A DNA stretch of 64,000 bases from Streptomyces sp. NA04227 (GCF_013364195.1 NZ_CP054918.1:5445001-5509000); one strand, 5' to 3'. Counted from the first letter of the stretch, positions 1 through 8,858 are shown. Numbers and translations: made by a program. Notes: a model not told the origin generated them from the letters alone.

Positions 1-505
1 CCCCGACGACGGTCAGGAGCTCGGCCCCGGTGAGAGCGGCCGGGGCGAGGTCGCCAACCGGAAGACCGAGACCACGTACGTGGCGGGCGCGCAGAAGGTC
101 GACATCGGTACCGAGGCCGACGCCAGGAAGCTGGTGGACGATCCGGCGCTGGTCGAGGGCAAGGTGCCCGCGACCGCCTACCTGAAGCTCACCAACGACG
201 ACGGCGGCACCATCGCCGGACATCCGCGGATCGGGGACATCCGGCTGACCGCCGACGGGCAGCCGGGCACGCCCCTCGACAGCGCCGAGGTGCGGGGCAA
301 GGACGTGCCCCCGGCCAAGGGCTGTGAGACACCGGAGGAGATCACGAACTGGAAGGAAGGCGAAAGCCATGTCTTCTGCGAGACGTTCCTGATCCCCAAG
401 GGCGCCGTGAAGGTGCTCGTTCAGTGGGTGAAGGACCCGGCCGACGGCTTCACGTACTCCTGGGACTTCACCGTGCGGGCGGACGGCGGCCCGCGGACAC
501 CCTGA
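1..505 (+). CDS. C-terminal part of a hypothetical, probably exported protein (5' end outside window)
   Basis: The reading frame is open from the first bases of the window to the TGA at 503-505, so the gene starts upstream; a GTG at 80 is only an internal candidate. The visible 167 residues are hydrophilic and rich in Asp, Gly, Lys and Thr, with no membrane segment. Two cysteines (KGCETP and FCETF contexts) lie about 25 residues apart and could form a disulfide, which would suit an extracytoplasmic protein. The C-terminus (VLVQWVKDPADGFTYSWDF) looks like beta structure. I do not recognise the family; a lipoprotein or secreted domain is a guess. Confidence 0.6.
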   Translation, partial: PDDGQELGPGESGRGEVANRKTETTYVAGAQKVDIGTEADARKLVDDPALVEGKVPATAYLKLTNDDGGTIAGHPRIGDIRLTADGQPGTPLDSAEVRGKDVPPAKGCETPEEITNWKEGESHVFCETFLIPKGAVKVLVQWVKDPADGFTYSWDFTVRADGGPRTP

Positions 506-634
506 CCCGCGCGTCCTGAACCACGCCTTCTGACCCGCGCACCCGCACCCGCCAACCCGCACCCGCCAACCCACACTCACCCGCGGATTCCCGGGCGATG
601 TGCGCCGTCCCAAGGGCGGCGCACATCCCGCCGG

Positions 635-1657
635 TCAGCCCACGGCCATCCGGGCAGGCTCGTCCTCGGGCTCGGCTGCAGCCGCATCCGTACGAACGTC
701 AGCAGTCGCATCCGTACGAACGTCGGCAGCCGCACCCGTACGAACGTCAGCAGCCGCACCCGTACGAACCACGGTTACCGCCGCCCCCGCCCGAACCTCG
801 GCGGCAGCCCCCGCCCCGGCCCCCGTCCGAACCTTCGCCACAGCCCCCGGCCCCGCATGCATCGGCGCCAGCTCCCCGTTGATCACCAACCGTGCGTCCT
901 GGGCGAGTTGGCGCCGGTCGGTGCCGCGTATTGGCGGGTGGGCGGTGACCCGTACCGTCATGTCCGCCGCGCCCGCCACCCTGCTCAGCGAGGCGGTGAA
1001 GTTCTCCACGCCGAGGAAGCCGGCCCAGCGGGTGCGGCGCGGGCCCTGGAAGTAGTCGATGGTCACCGGGCGCACGGGGGCCCCGGCGTCGACGGCGGCC
1101 TGGAAGCTGGCGCGGTAGAAGCCGCCGCCCGCGACCGAGCACCAGGTGGTGGCCTGCGGGAAGACGAGGACGGAGCGGCCGGAGGCGAGCAGCCGGGTCA
1201 TGTCCTCGATCATCAGCGGGAGTTCGCGTACCTTCTCGCGGTGCACGAACCGGGTGCCGAGGCGCCGGGCCAGGCCGCCGATCACCGGCCACCCGCCGAC
1301 CTGCTGTTTGGCCAGGATGGTCATCGGCTCGACGGCCAGCATCGTGATGACGTCGATCCAGGAGATGTGGTTGGCGACGATCAGCGTGCCGGTGCCGCCC
1401 GACTCCTCCTTGGGCACGCTGAGCGGACCGGTGTCGCCGACGATCCGCAGACCGACGCCGTCGAGCACCGCCCGCGCCTTGGCGCGCACCACTTCGGGCT
1501 CCGAGAGCCGCTTGCCCGCCGCCACCGCGCCCGCGACCGTGTACGCGAGGGCGGCATAGCGGCGGCCCCGCACGGCGGGGGAGACGGACGCCGTGGAGCG
1601 GCCCGCACAGCTCGGGTCGCAGACCGGCTCCAGGGGCCAGGGGTTGAGCGGATTCAC
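635..1657 (-). CDS. Lysophospholipid/1-acyl-glycerol-3-phosphate acyltransferase family protein (OlsA-like)
   Basis: A 340-residue PlsC-family O-acyltransferase. The acyltransferase block has the catalytic motif HISWID (NHxxxxD type) after a hydrophobic stretch, then the acceptor motif VFPQATT in place of the usual FPEGT. The start is the GTG at 1655-1657, which overlaps the stop of the upstream N-acyltransferase gene (GTGA), implying translational coupling. With that neighbour, the likely role is OlsA: O-acylation of lyso-ornithine lipid at the inner membrane to give phosphorus-free ornithine lipid. A general glycerolipid acyltransferase role remains possible. The last ~60 residues are a low-complexity Ala/Val/Arg/Thr tail encoded by a 24-bp tandem repeat. 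Confidence 0.8.
   Translation of the reverse strand: MNPLNPWPLEPVCDPSCAGRSTASVSPAVRGRRYAALAYTVAGAVAAGKRLSEPEVVRAKARAVLDGVGLRIVGDTGPLSVPKEESGGTGTLIVANHISWIDVITMLAVEPMTILAKQQVGGWPVIGGLARRLGTRFVHREKVRELPLMIEDMTRLLASGRSVLVFPQATTWCSVAGGGFYRASFQAAVDAGAPVRPVTIDYFQGPRRTRWAGFLGVENFTASLSRVAGAADMTVRVTAHPPIRGTDRRQLAQDARLVINGELAPMHAGPGAVAKVRTGAGAGAAAEVRAGAAVTVVRTGAAADVRTGAAADVRTDATADVRTDAAAAEPEDEPARMAVG
684..772. repeat. 24-bp tandem repeat inside the acyltransferase C-terminus
   Basis: About 3.6 units of period 24 starting near 684, 708, 732 and 756; the core CCGTACGAACGTC is shared, with one or two substitutions per unit. Read on the minus strand each unit encodes the octapeptide VRTGAAAD or VRTDATAD. 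The period is a multiple of three, so copy-number change would lengthen or shorten the tail without a frameshift. Confidence 0.85.
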
Positions 1658-2427
1658 TGCACTTCCCCGAGGAAGTAGCGCCGGTAGCGGTCGTTGAGGC
1701 GGTCCATGTCGAGCAGGACGAAGAAGTCGGCGACCCCGAACTCCGGGTCGTGCGCGGGCGCACCGCACATCCACGCGCCGATCCGCAGGTAGGCACGGAG
1801 CAGCGGGGGCAGTTCGGCGTACGAGGGACGCTCCACCGCGGCCTGGGCCGAGGGCACCCACGGGCGGCGCGGGTGGACCCGCAGCTCGGTGGGGGAGGCG
1901 TGCTTGGAGTTGCCGAGCAGCCAGGCGTTGGAGGCGGCGACGCCGCCGTCCGACAGCGGCACCGAGGCGCAGCCCGCGAGATAGCGGTGGCCGGAGAGCA
2001 GGACGTAGCGGGCCAGGCCCGACCACATCAGGTTGATCACCGCGCCCGAGCGGTGGTCGGGGTGCACACAGGAGCGGCCCGTCTCGATCATCGAGGGCCG
2101 GACCTCGTCGAGCGCCCGCAGGTCGAACTCGCTGTCCGAGTAGGAGTGCTGGAGGCGGCCGGGCGGCAGCAGCCGGTAGGTGCCGACGACCTCGCCGCTG
2201 GTCGTGTCGGTGACGATCAGGTGGTCGACGCGGTCGTCGTACTCGTCGATGTCGTGGCCAGCCAGCGGTGTGCTCAGCGCGGCGCCCATCTCCTCGGCGA
2301 ACACCTGGTAGCGCAGCCGCTGCGCCGCGCGGATCTGCTCCTCGGTGTCCGCGATGGAGGTGACGTAGTTACTGGTGTCGGGCGTCGTGCCCGTGGATGT
2401 CAGAAGCATGTCTCGCCGTACTCCCAT
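1654..2427 (-). CDS. GNAT-fold N-acyltransferase, OlsB-like (L-ornithine N-acyl-ACP acyltransferase)
   Basis: A 257-residue protein of the OlsB/hemolysin-like acyltransferase type: AAQRLRYQVFAEEMGA, then EYDDRVDHLIV, VVGTYRLLPP and the ETGRSCVHPDHRSG block typical of the family. OlsB transfers a 3-hydroxyacyl chain from ACP to the alpha-amino group of ornithine, giving lyso-ornithine lipid. The four-base overlap with an OlsA-like gene makes ornithine-lipid synthesis the best reading, although homologues of unknown substrate exist. Start choice: ATG 2427 has GGAGG 13 nt upstream; ATG at 2409 with GGGAG 11 nt upstream is equally possible and would remove six residues. Confidence 0.8.
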   Translation of the reverse strand: MGVRRDMLLTSTGTTPDTSNYVTSIADTEEQIRAAQRLRYQVFAEEMGAALSTPLAGHDIDEYDDRVDHLIVTDTTSGEVVGTYRLLPPGRLQHSYSDSEFDLRALDEVRPSMIETGRSCVHPDHRSGAVINLMWSGLARYVLLSGHRYLAGCASVPLSDGGVAASNAWLLGNSKHASPTELRVHPRRPWVPSAQAAVERPSYAELPPLLRAYLRIGAWMCGAPAHDPEFGVADFFVLLDMDRLNDRYRRYFLGEVQ

Positions 2428-2815
2428 GGCCGGGCCGGAGACCTCCGTGTATGCGGGGGGCCCACGGCGGTGCGCTCGATACACAGGGGGACGGGCACCG
2501 TTCGCTTCGCGCCACGGTCACTGGCACGCCGGGTCGGTGTCTGGCGTATCGAGTCCTACGGGTGTCCTGCCAGGGAGCATCGGTTCGCCGGGTGTGCACG
2601 CGATGAATGCCACGAGAAGCCGGGCGGAAGGGCGGACCTCTGAAGTGGCGTCGCCTCGCGGAGTTCGTGATGTGGCCGAAACCGTACGCACGTACCCGCG
2701 CGCGGCCCAAGGGGATGCGCCGCCCTCGCGCCGCTTACGCACCGGCTGCGTGCCGCACCGCCGCCCGCAGGTCACAGGCGGTTCGGCGGTGCGGCCCGGG
2801 GTGGCGGCGCGACGG
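2428..2815. other. Intergenic region between the OlsB-like and beta-glucosidase genes
   Basis: Both flanking genes are on the minus strand, so this stretch should hold the end of the glucosidase transcript and the promoter of the ols pair. I see no convincing ORF, tRNA or strong hairpin; the frames open here have no ribosome binding site and no recognisable protein character. Confidence 0.5.
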
Positions 2816-4816
2816 TCAGCGGCGGGCGCTCAGCCCGAATCCGTACCGGAACAGCGGGTCGTAGTCCGTGTCGCCGACATTGATGGGTTCCTGCGCCTCG
2901 CTGCGCGGCCAGGTGACCGGGAGCTTGCCGGTGAACGGCGTGCGGCCGAAGAGCACATCGGCGACGCCGCCGCCCTCGGCGCCCGGCAGCCACGACATGA
3001 CGAACGCGTCCGTCTTCGCGAGCTCGTCGGTCACGATCTGCGGCCGCCCCGCCACGTCGAGCACCACACAGGTCTCGATCGCCCCGCACACCCGGTCGAT
3101 GTTCGCCTTGTCCGCGGCCGAGAGGTTCAGCGTGTGCCCGCCGTTGCCGACATCACCCATGCCCTCCGCGTACGGGGTCTCGCCGACGACCACGACTCCG
3201 ACATCGTTGCCCTCGGTCGGCGCCGCGGCGTCCTGGCTGTACGTGACCTGCTCGGCGTGCTCCTTGATGCCGCCGAGGATGGTGGTGCCGGGGAAGTGGC
3301 CGTTGCCGGACTGCCCCTGCCAGGTGACCGTCCAGCCACCGGCCTGGTTGCCGAGGTCGTCGGCGTTGACGCCCGCCACGTAGATCTTCTGCGACTTCTT
3401 CAGCGGCAGCGCGCCACCCGAATTCTTCAGCAGCACCTGCGACTTGGCCACCGCCTCACGGGCCACCGCACGGTGCGCGGGCGAGCCGATGGTGTCCGCG
3501 TTCGAGCGGTCGGTGTACGGCTTCTCGAACAGCCCGAGCCGGAACTTCGCCCGCAGGATCCGGCTCACCGCGTCGTCGATACGGGACGTCTCGACCCGCC
3601 CCGCCTCGACCTCCTTGATCAGCGTCTCGACGAACTTCGGTGCCGCGTACGGCTCCATGAACATGTCCATCCCGGCGTTGACCGAGGCCCGCACCTGCGC
3701 GGCGTAGTCACCGGGCAGCTGGTGGATGGCCTCCCAGTCACTGATCAGAAAGCCGTCGAAGCCGATCTTGCTCTTCAGCACATCGGTGAGCAGCTCCTTG
3801 TGCGCGCTCATCTTCACCGGCTTGCCGTCCCCGGCGTCGGTCCACTTCACGCTGGAGTACGAGGGCATGATCGTGCCGACGTGATGCTTTCGCACCGCCG
3901 GGACGTACGGCGCCAGGTCGATCCGGTTGAACGACTCGTGGTCGGTGACGGTGACACCCTGGTCGAGCGTGTACGTCCCCGTCGTCGAGGTCCCGTACTC
4001 GGTGTCCCCGTCGCCCGCGAAGTGCTTGGCACTGGCCAGCACCCGGTCCGGCCGCGCGAGGTCCTCCGGCCGGGTGCCCTGGAGCCCGTCGATCGCACTC
4101 TCCATCCGGGTCACCAGATCCGGGTCCTCCCCGTAACTCTCGTACGAGCGCCCCCAGCGCACGTCCCGCACCACGCACACACAGGGCGCGAACGCCCACT
4201 GCGGCCCGGTCGCCCTGGTCTCGGTGGCCGTGATCTCGGCAGCCCTGCGCACCAGTTGGGGATCGCGGGTGGCACCCATGGCCATGTTGTGCGGGAAGAC
4301 GGTGGCACCGACCAGATTGTTGTGGCCGTGCACCGAGTCCACTCCGTAGAGCAGCGGAATACCGAGCCGGGTGGCCAGCGCCTTCTCCTGGTAGGCGTCC
4401 ACCATGTCCGCCCACGCCTCGGGGGTGTTGGGCTTCGGCGTCGAGCCACCGCCGGAGAGCAGCGACCCGAGCCCGAGCCGGGTGATCTGGTCCCGGTCGC
4501 CGTCCACGGCGGCGCGTTCGGCCTGGGTCATCTGGCCGACCTTCTCCGCGAGCGTCATCCGCCCGAGCAGGTCGGCGACGCGCCGGTCGACGGGCAACTT
4601 GGCGTTGCGGTACGGCGCTTGGGCTTGTGGGCGGGGGTCGGTGGCCGTGGTCCGGTCGTCGGAGGAGGCATCCGCTCCGGCGGCGGTCGGCGCGGTGAGG
4701 GCCCCGGCCAGCAGGGCGGCGGTGGCGAGCAGTGTGCCGGTGAGCCGGGAACCGGTTCTGCGCCGCTGTCGGGTGCCGGGGGTGCGGGGGGTGTGGGGGT
4801 GCATCAAGACGTCCAT
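2816..4816 (-). CDS. Secreted glycoside hydrolase family 3 beta-glucosidase
   Basis: A 666-residue exported GH3 enzyme. After a basic N-terminus (RQRRRTGSR) comes a hydrophobic signal core (LLATAALLAGALTAPTAAG) with an Ala-rich cleavage area. The N-terminal TIM-barrel domain starts with RVADLLGRMTLAEKVGQM and carries YGVDSVHGHN, the KHFAGDGDTEYGTS block that binds substrate, and the catalytic nucleophile Asp in FDGFLISDWEAI. The C-terminal alpha/beta domain has LLKNSGGALPLKK and ends with the LPVTWPRS/YRYGFGLS-type motif. It releases glucose from beta-linked oligosaccharides such as cellobiose or laminari-oligosaccharides outside the cell. The start is the ATG at 4816; an in-frame ATG at 4804 is an alternative. 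Confidence 0.93.
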   Translation of the reverse strand: MDVLMHPHTPRTPGTRQRRRTGSRLTGTLLATAALLAGALTAPTAAGADASSDDRTTATDPRPQAQAPYRNAKLPVDRRVADLLGRMTLAEKVGQMTQAERAAVDGDRDQITRLGLGSLLSGGGSTPKPNTPEAWADMVDAYQEKALATRLGIPLLYGVDSVHGHNNLVGATVFPHNMAMGATRDPQLVRRAAEITATETRATGPQWAFAPCVCVVRDVRWGRSYESYGEDPDLVTRMESAIDGLQGTRPEDLARPDRVLASAKHFAGDGDTEYGTSTTGTYTLDQGVTVTDHESFNRIDLAPYVPAVRKHHVGTIMPSYSSVKWTDAGDGKPVKMSAHKELLTDVLKSKIGFDGFLISDWEAIHQLPGDYAAQVRASVNAGMDMFMEPYAAPKFVETLIKEVEAGRVETSRIDDAVSRILRAKFRLGLFEKPYTDRSNADTIGSPAHRAVAREAVAKSQVLLKNSGGALPLKKSQKIYVAGVNADDLGNQAGGWTVTWQGQSGNGHFPGTTILGGIKEHAEQVTYSQDAAAPTEGNDVGVVVVGETPYAEGMGDVGNGGHTLNLSAADKANIDRVCGAIETCVVLDVAGRPQIVTDELAKTDAFVMSWLPGAEGGGVADVLFGRTPFTGKLPVTWPRSEAQEPINVGDTDYDPLFRYGFGLSARR

Positions 4817-5070
4817 CCCTGACTTGGGACCGGTCGCCCGGAACGTCAACGTCCCCGCCCCGGGTGGACCGATCGACGACGGCGGCCGCCCGGGCCCTCC
4901 GCACCCGCGGACGACGTGAACGGCCGGGCGCCGACATGCCCCTGACGTCTCCACGGCACCCGGCACCGAATTTCCCGGCTCACCGAGAGAGTGTCAAGAC
5001 TTCAAGCAAGCACCGTCAGATGTCGCGCTCATTCTTCAAGTAGTGAACAAGAGCACCCGGTTCAACCGGT

Positions 5071-5262
5071 TCACAGCAGGTGGTCGGCCTTGCCTGCCTT
5101 GATGTCCGTGATGAGGGTGCGGAGGGCCTCGCGGGTGTCCTTGAGGTGGTTCTCCTCCTGCCCGGCGATGGCGAGGTAGGCGTTGCCTTCGGGGTCGGTG
5201 CCTATGCGGAAGCAGTTGGAGCCCTCGGCGCAGAACGGTTCTTCCCAGCGAATGTCGGCCAT
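5071..5262 (-). CDS. DUF397 family small protein
   Basis: A 63-residue protein with the DUF397 pattern: an N-terminal SNC-type motif (EGSNCFRIG), then a GNAYLAIA core and a C-terminal helix (REALRTLITDIKAGK). It lies 9 bp downstream of an Scr1-type HTH regulator in the same direction. In Streptomyces, DUF397 proteins are paired with WhiJ-like regulators and are thought to modulate them by direct contact. No enzyme activity is known. Confidence 0.9.
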   Translation of the reverse strand: MADIRWEEPFCAEGSNCFRIGTDPEGNAYLAIAGQEENHLKDTREALRTLITDIKAGKADHLL

Positions 5263-5271
5263 GTGTTCCCT

Positions 5272-6123
5272 CTACAGGTCGCGGGCGATGTGGTGAACGA
5301 AGTCTCGCGACTGCTCGGGCGGGAGCGCAATCTGTGCCATTCGGTCAAGGTGCGAGCGGTACTTGTCCAGTTGGGCTTGCGCGTCCGAGAACTCCGGGCC
5401 GTGCGCCGAGTCGAGCTGCACGGTGTCGAGGTTCGGCACCCCGTCCTCGAAGTAGATCACCGACTGACCGGCGCCCGGGAACACACCGGCCTTGAAGGGA
5501 ATTGCCCGTAGCTCCACGTTCTCCATCTCCGAGCTTTCGCAGAGCAGTTCCAGCTGGGGCCGCATCACCTTCGCCCCGCCGAACTCCATGCGGAGCGCTG
5601 CTTCATGCACATAACCCACGTAGTGGAGTGGGGAGTTGCGGTGCAGCGCCTGCTGACGCTGGAGGCGAAGGGCGACGCGGAGTTCTATTTCGGCGGGCTC
5701 CAGTGCCGGCAGGGCTGCCGCGAAGATCGTGCGCGCGTACCTGTCCGTCTGAAGCAGGCCAGGCAGATGGATGGAAACGCCGACTCTCAACTTCCTTGCG
5801 TGCCATTCAAGTTCGGCGATGTCGAGCAATCCGACGGGGAGCTGACCCCGGTACCCCTCCCACCAGCCCTTGTCCTGATCGCTCGCCATCGCTGCGAGCG
5901 CGTCGATGTACGACCCGTCCTCGCAGGAGTAGTTGCATGCCAGCTTGCGAATGCGCTCGGGTGTGATGGTCCGAGTTCCCGATTCGATGTTCGAGACCTT
6001 GGTGCGGTCGACTCCGAGGAGTCCCGCTGCGAACTCGGTCGACGCACCTGCCGCGAGGCGCATTTTTCGTAGCTCGGTTCCGAGTCGCTTCTGGCGCTGT
6101 GTGGGCGTTCGCCTCGGTGGCAT
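5272..6123 (-). CDS. Helix-turn-helix regulator of the XRE/Scr1 (WhiJ-like, DUF5753) type
   Basis: 283 residues. The N-terminal XRE-type HTH (about residues 15-70) includes TEFAAGLLGVDRTKVSNIESG. The rest is the DUF5753 ligand or protein interaction domain, recognised by WWEGYRG, the PGLLQTDRYART motif and the conserved tail DTVQLDSAHGPEFSDAQAQLDKYRSHLDRMA. With the downstream DUF397 gene and the divergent HATPase gene it forms the three-part whiJ/abaA-type locus common in Streptomyces, whose members affect development and antibiotic production. The ATG at 6123 is preceded by AGGAGACGC. Confidence 0.92.
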   Translation of the reverse strand: MPPRRTPTQRQKRLGTELRKMRLAAGASTEFAAGLLGVDRTKVSNIESGTRTITPERIRKLACNYSCEDGSYIDALAAMASDQDKGWWEGYRGQLPVGLLDIAELEWHARKLRVGVSIHLPGLLQTDRYARTIFAAALPALEPAEIELRVALRLQRQQALHRNSPLHYVGYVHEAALRMEFGGAKVMRPQLELLCESSEMENVELRAIPFKAGVFPGAGQSVIYFEDGVPNLDTVQLDSAHGPEFSDAQAQLDKYRSHLDRMAQIALPPEQSRDFVHHIARDL

Positions 6124-6408
6124 GCGTCTCCTCCGGTCCGTCTTCGTTGCCAGTGTGCCCGCTGCTCACACCACGCTCCACGAGATCGACAGGGGGCAAA
6201 TCCGTTGAGTGAGTGGCACATTGTCACTCGCGACTCTACAGTGAGTGATGCATCGGTTACTCAACTGTCGAGTTCCGGAAGCGCATCACACCCCTGCCCG
6301 CACTCCATCCCTGGGATGGGCAGGGGCGTCAGGGAGACAAGCCACCGTTCGCCGACGTACGCGTGACCGTCGCACGTCCACCACCCCACCCCCGAACGGG
6401 AGTTGACC
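6124..6408. promoter_or_regulatory. Divergent regulatory region of the WhiJ-like locus, with strong hairpin
   Basis: Holds the promoters of the HTH gene (minus) and the HATPase gene (plus). It is AT-richer than its surroundings and contains several GAGTGA/TCACTC-type elements around 6208-6265, including GAGTG-N9-CACTC, which could be operator half-sites for the HTH protein. A hairpin at 6291-6326 has outer arms CCCCTGCCC/GGGCAGGGG enclosing CCATCCC/GGGATGG and sits in the 5' leader of the HATPase gene. Confidence 0.5.
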
Positions 6409-6909
6409 ATGTCCGTACGCGCCACCGCCTGCCCCGACCGTCTCGACCTGGACGTGGCCGGAGAACCGCTCACCCCCGACTCACTCACCTACAGCGTGAC
6501 CCTGCCCGCCGCGCCCGGCAGCGCCGCCGTGGCGAGGGCGACCGTACGTACCGTGCTCGCCGCCCACGGGCTCGCGGACATGGCGGACGCCGTACTGCAA
6601 GTGGTGGGCGAACTGGCCGCCTGCGCCTGCCGGTTCACACCCCACACCGAGATGTACGTGTCCCTCCGCTACCGGGAGGAGGCCCTGCGGGTGATCGTCC
6701 ACGACGGCCACCCGCGACACCTGCACCCCAAGCTGGCAGCGGCCTGCGAATCGCGGCGCCGGGCGGCGTTGCGCCTGCTCGCCGTGGTCGTACGGTCCTG
6801 CGGCGGGGAGTGGGGCTTCGGCGACGCCCGCGAACCCGGGGGCGGTACGCGGATGTGGGCCGTGTTGCCGCGTGGGGGAGCGGCAGCCTTCGGCGAGGTC
6901 GGCAAGTAG
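6409..6909 (+). CDS. ATP-binding protein, anti-sigma-factor-like HATPase (AbaA-like)
   Basis: A 166-residue GHKL/HATPase_c-type protein of the regulatory class seen beside Scr1-type HTH genes. The N-box region reads VVGELAACACRF, where the usual Asn of the ELxxNA motif is replaced, so ATP or kinase function may be altered. The C-terminal part (WGFGDAREPGGGTRMWAVLP) matches the family G-box and terminal strand. The start is ATG 6409 with GGGAG 6 nt upstream; a TTG at 6403 in frame is less likely. It is divergently transcribed from the HTH gene and its role is probably signalling rather than catalysis. Confidence 0.8.
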   Translation: MSVRATACPDRLDLDVAGEPLTPDSLTYSVTLPAAPGSAAVARATVRTVLAAHGLADMADAVLQVVGELAACACRFTPHTEMYVSLRYREEALRVIVHDGHPRHLHPKLAAACESRRRAALRLLAVVVRSCGGEWGFGDAREPGGGTRMWAVLPRGGAAAFGEVGK

Positions 6910-6959
6910 CTTGCCGCCAGGGCCGGTTGAGGGTCGGCGGACCGGCCCGTACGCAAGGT

Positions 6960-7472
6960 TCAGGAGCGGTTGTGATCCCCGGTCGCCCCGTCGATCAACT
7001 CCCGCAAAATGTCGATGTGCCCCGCGTGCCGGGCCACTTCCTCCACCATGTGCACGAGGACCCAGCGCAGCGAGACGCTGACGCCCCGCCAGGAGGTGCC
7101 GAGGGCATCGAGGGGGAGTTCCGTGATCACCGCGTCGGCGGCGGTGCGGGCGCGGGCGTGGAAGGCGAAGATCTGGTCCGGGGTCTCGCCCTCGGTGAGG
7201 CTCATGTCCTGTTCCGTCGCCGGATCGAACCACAGGGGCTCCACCTCGCGGCCGAAGGTCTCGCAGAACCAGCCGTACTCGACCGAGGCGAGATGCTTCA
7301 GCAGGCCGATCAGATTGCTTCCGGACGGGGTCATGGGGCGTCTGAGCTGTTCCTCGTCCAGGCCCCGGAGCTTCCAGAGGATGGCGTCACGGTGCCGGTT
7401 CAGGCTCGTGAGCAGGCAGCTTTTCTCGTCGACGGTGGCGGGGTCCTCCGCGGCGGTGGGGTTCGGCGTCAT
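6960..7472 (-). CDS. DinB family protein (DUF664, mini-circle protein type)
   Basis: A 170-residue helical-bundle protein with the DinB/DUF664 features: the N-terminal helix RHRDAILWKLRGLDEEQLRR, LIGLLKHLASVEYGWFCETFG with the first metal-binding His, and VHMVEEVARHAGHIDILRELIDG with the C-terminal histidines. Family members bind a divalent metal and include thiol-dependent S-transferases (mycothiol or bacillithiol), but most are uncharacterised. It stands alone and converges with the HATPase gene. Confidence 0.88.
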   Translation of the reverse strand: MTPNPTAAEDPATVDEKSCLLTSLNRHRDAILWKLRGLDEEQLRRPMTPSGSNLIGLLKHLASVEYGWFCETFGREVEPLWFDPATEQDMSLTEGETPDQIFAFHARARTAADAVITELPLDALGTSWRGVSVSLRWVLVHMVEEVARHAGHIDILRELIDGATGDHNRS

Positions 7473-7778
7473 GGCGCGAACGTAACAGCGGGGGCTGACA
7501 GGGCTCGCGTAGGTCGCTCTGCGGGCGCCGCTGCTTTACGTGGGAGGCCGCTGATTTCCTAGACAACTTTTGAGTCAACTCCCCTACTGCATACGGACGG
7601 TCGGACCGTACGGTGACTGCGACCAGAGAAGGAGCGTGGGCGGCTCGAAACGAGGGCGCGTACTCCCAGAGGTGGGTGGCGGGCTCGTGCCCGGGGGCGA
7701 GGTGCTTGTCAGTGCCGCCTGCAAGGATCGAGAAGGTCGGTCATGCCGGGCCGGCCGCGGAATTGCTCGGGGGTAGTC
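7473..7778. promoter_or_regulatory. Upstream region of the DinB and ArsR-like genes
   Basis: Divergent gene starts flank this stretch. A near-palindrome with arms ACGGTC/GACCGT at 7597-7609 lies about 170 bp before the ArsR-like start, inside a GTACGG-rich stretch, and is a candidate autoregulatory operator. No ORF in it looks real. Confidence 0.35.
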
Positions 7779-8858
7779 GTGATACGGATCCATCTGACAC
7801 CGGACGCGCTCGTCACCACGCGTTTCGTCGTCTCGCCGCTCAAACACCTCCGGCTGATCCTGGACTCGCGCTTCCCCGCCGTGCCCGTCGACGGCTACCC
7901 GGCCTCCGGTGACGTCGTCACGGCGATCCGTGAACTGAAGCTGCGCAGGCTGGGGTTGTTGCGCGGATTCGTGGACGACTTCCCCTGGCTGCCGTCCGTC
8001 CCGTCCGCCTTCCGGCCCGAGCTGAGTGACGAACTACAGATGCTGACGAAGGCACACGCCGATCTGGTGCCGCGCCTGACGTCCTATCTCAACCGGAGCG
8101 GCCAGATCGCCGGAGCCGAACAGGCCGCGCGGGCAACGGAGTTGCGTGGGCTGCTCGAAGCGCGCGGGCGGGAATTCACGGATGCACTGTTCGACGAGGC
8201 CTACCAGCTCTTCCAGCGCGTGCTCGCCCCGCACTGGTCCGCCATGGCCTCCCGCGTGGAGTCCGAGATCGACTTCCGCGGACGGGTCGCGGCCCGCGGT
8301 GGCGTCGGCGCCATGCTGAGCCGGCTGCACCCGGCCATCGACGCCCACGGCGACGTCATCCTGATCCGCGACCGCCGCGATGTGGCCACCCGGGTGCGCG
8401 GCCAGGTCACCTTCTATCCGACCGCCATCGGTCCCGTGCACATGGTCGACCTGGGCCGGGCCGAGACCGCCTCGCCGGTCGCGATCAGCTACCCGGTCGG
8501 CCGCCGGGAGGAGACGGGCACCGTCGCCGAGGGCGGCCTGGACGATGTGCTCGGCCAGTCGCGGGTGCGCCTGCTCACCAGCCTCTCCGAGCCGCGCACC
8601 ACCTCGCAGCTCGCCGGGCTGCACCAGCTCAGCCCGTCCACGGTCTCGTACCACCTGTCCCGGCTGCACGGCGCGGGCCTGGTGACGCGCACCCGGATGG
8701 GCAGCAACGTCTACTACCAGTGCTCGCCCAAGGCGGACATCTTCGCCCAGCGGGCCACCGTTTCCCGGTACGGAACGCCTCGACGGGTGCCTCGTCAGGG
8801 CGGCGGTGGCGGCGGTGCGCAGGACAACAACACGGACCGGACCTCGGGCAAGGCCTGA
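7779..8858 (+). CDS. ArsR-like winged-helix transcriptional regulator with large N-terminal domain
   Basis: A 359-residue protein. The N-terminal ~250 residues (starting IRIHLTPDALVTTRFVVSPL) form the helical domain seen in Streptomyces ArsR-like regulators. The C-terminal winged helix lies at about residues 250-320: VRLLTSLSEPRTTSQLAGLHQ, then SPSTVSYHLSRLHGAGLV as the recognition helix and the wing RTRMGSNVYYQ. The start is GTG 7779 with GGGGG 5 nt upstream; an upstream ATG at 7743 lacks a good ribosome site. No metal-binding cysteine cluster is apparent, so the signal is unknown. The tail is low-complexity Gly/Arg. Confidence 0.85.
   Translation: MIRIHLTPDALVTTRFVVSPLKHLRLILDSRFPAVPVDGYPASGDVVTAIRELKLRRLGLLRGFVDDFPWLPSVPSAFRPELSDELQMLTKAHADLVPRLTSYLNRSGQIAGAEQAARATELRGLLEARGREFTDALFDEAYQLFQRVLAPHWSAMASRVESEIDFRGRVAARGGVGAMLSRLHPAIDAHGDVILIRDRRDVATRVRGQVTFYPTAIGPVHMVDLGRAETASPVAISYPVGRREETGTVAEGGLDDVLGQSRVRLLTSLSEPRTTSQLAGLHQLSPSTVSYHLSRLHGAGLVTRTRMGSNVYYQCSPKADIFAQRATVSRYGTPRRVPRQGGGGGGAQDNNTDRTSGKA

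Noticed and set aside
2375..4822. 815-codon open frame on the plus strand opposite the beta-glucosidase
   Set aside because: It is the mirror of the high-GC3 glucosidase gene; its protein is Arg/Gly/Val-rich with no family features.
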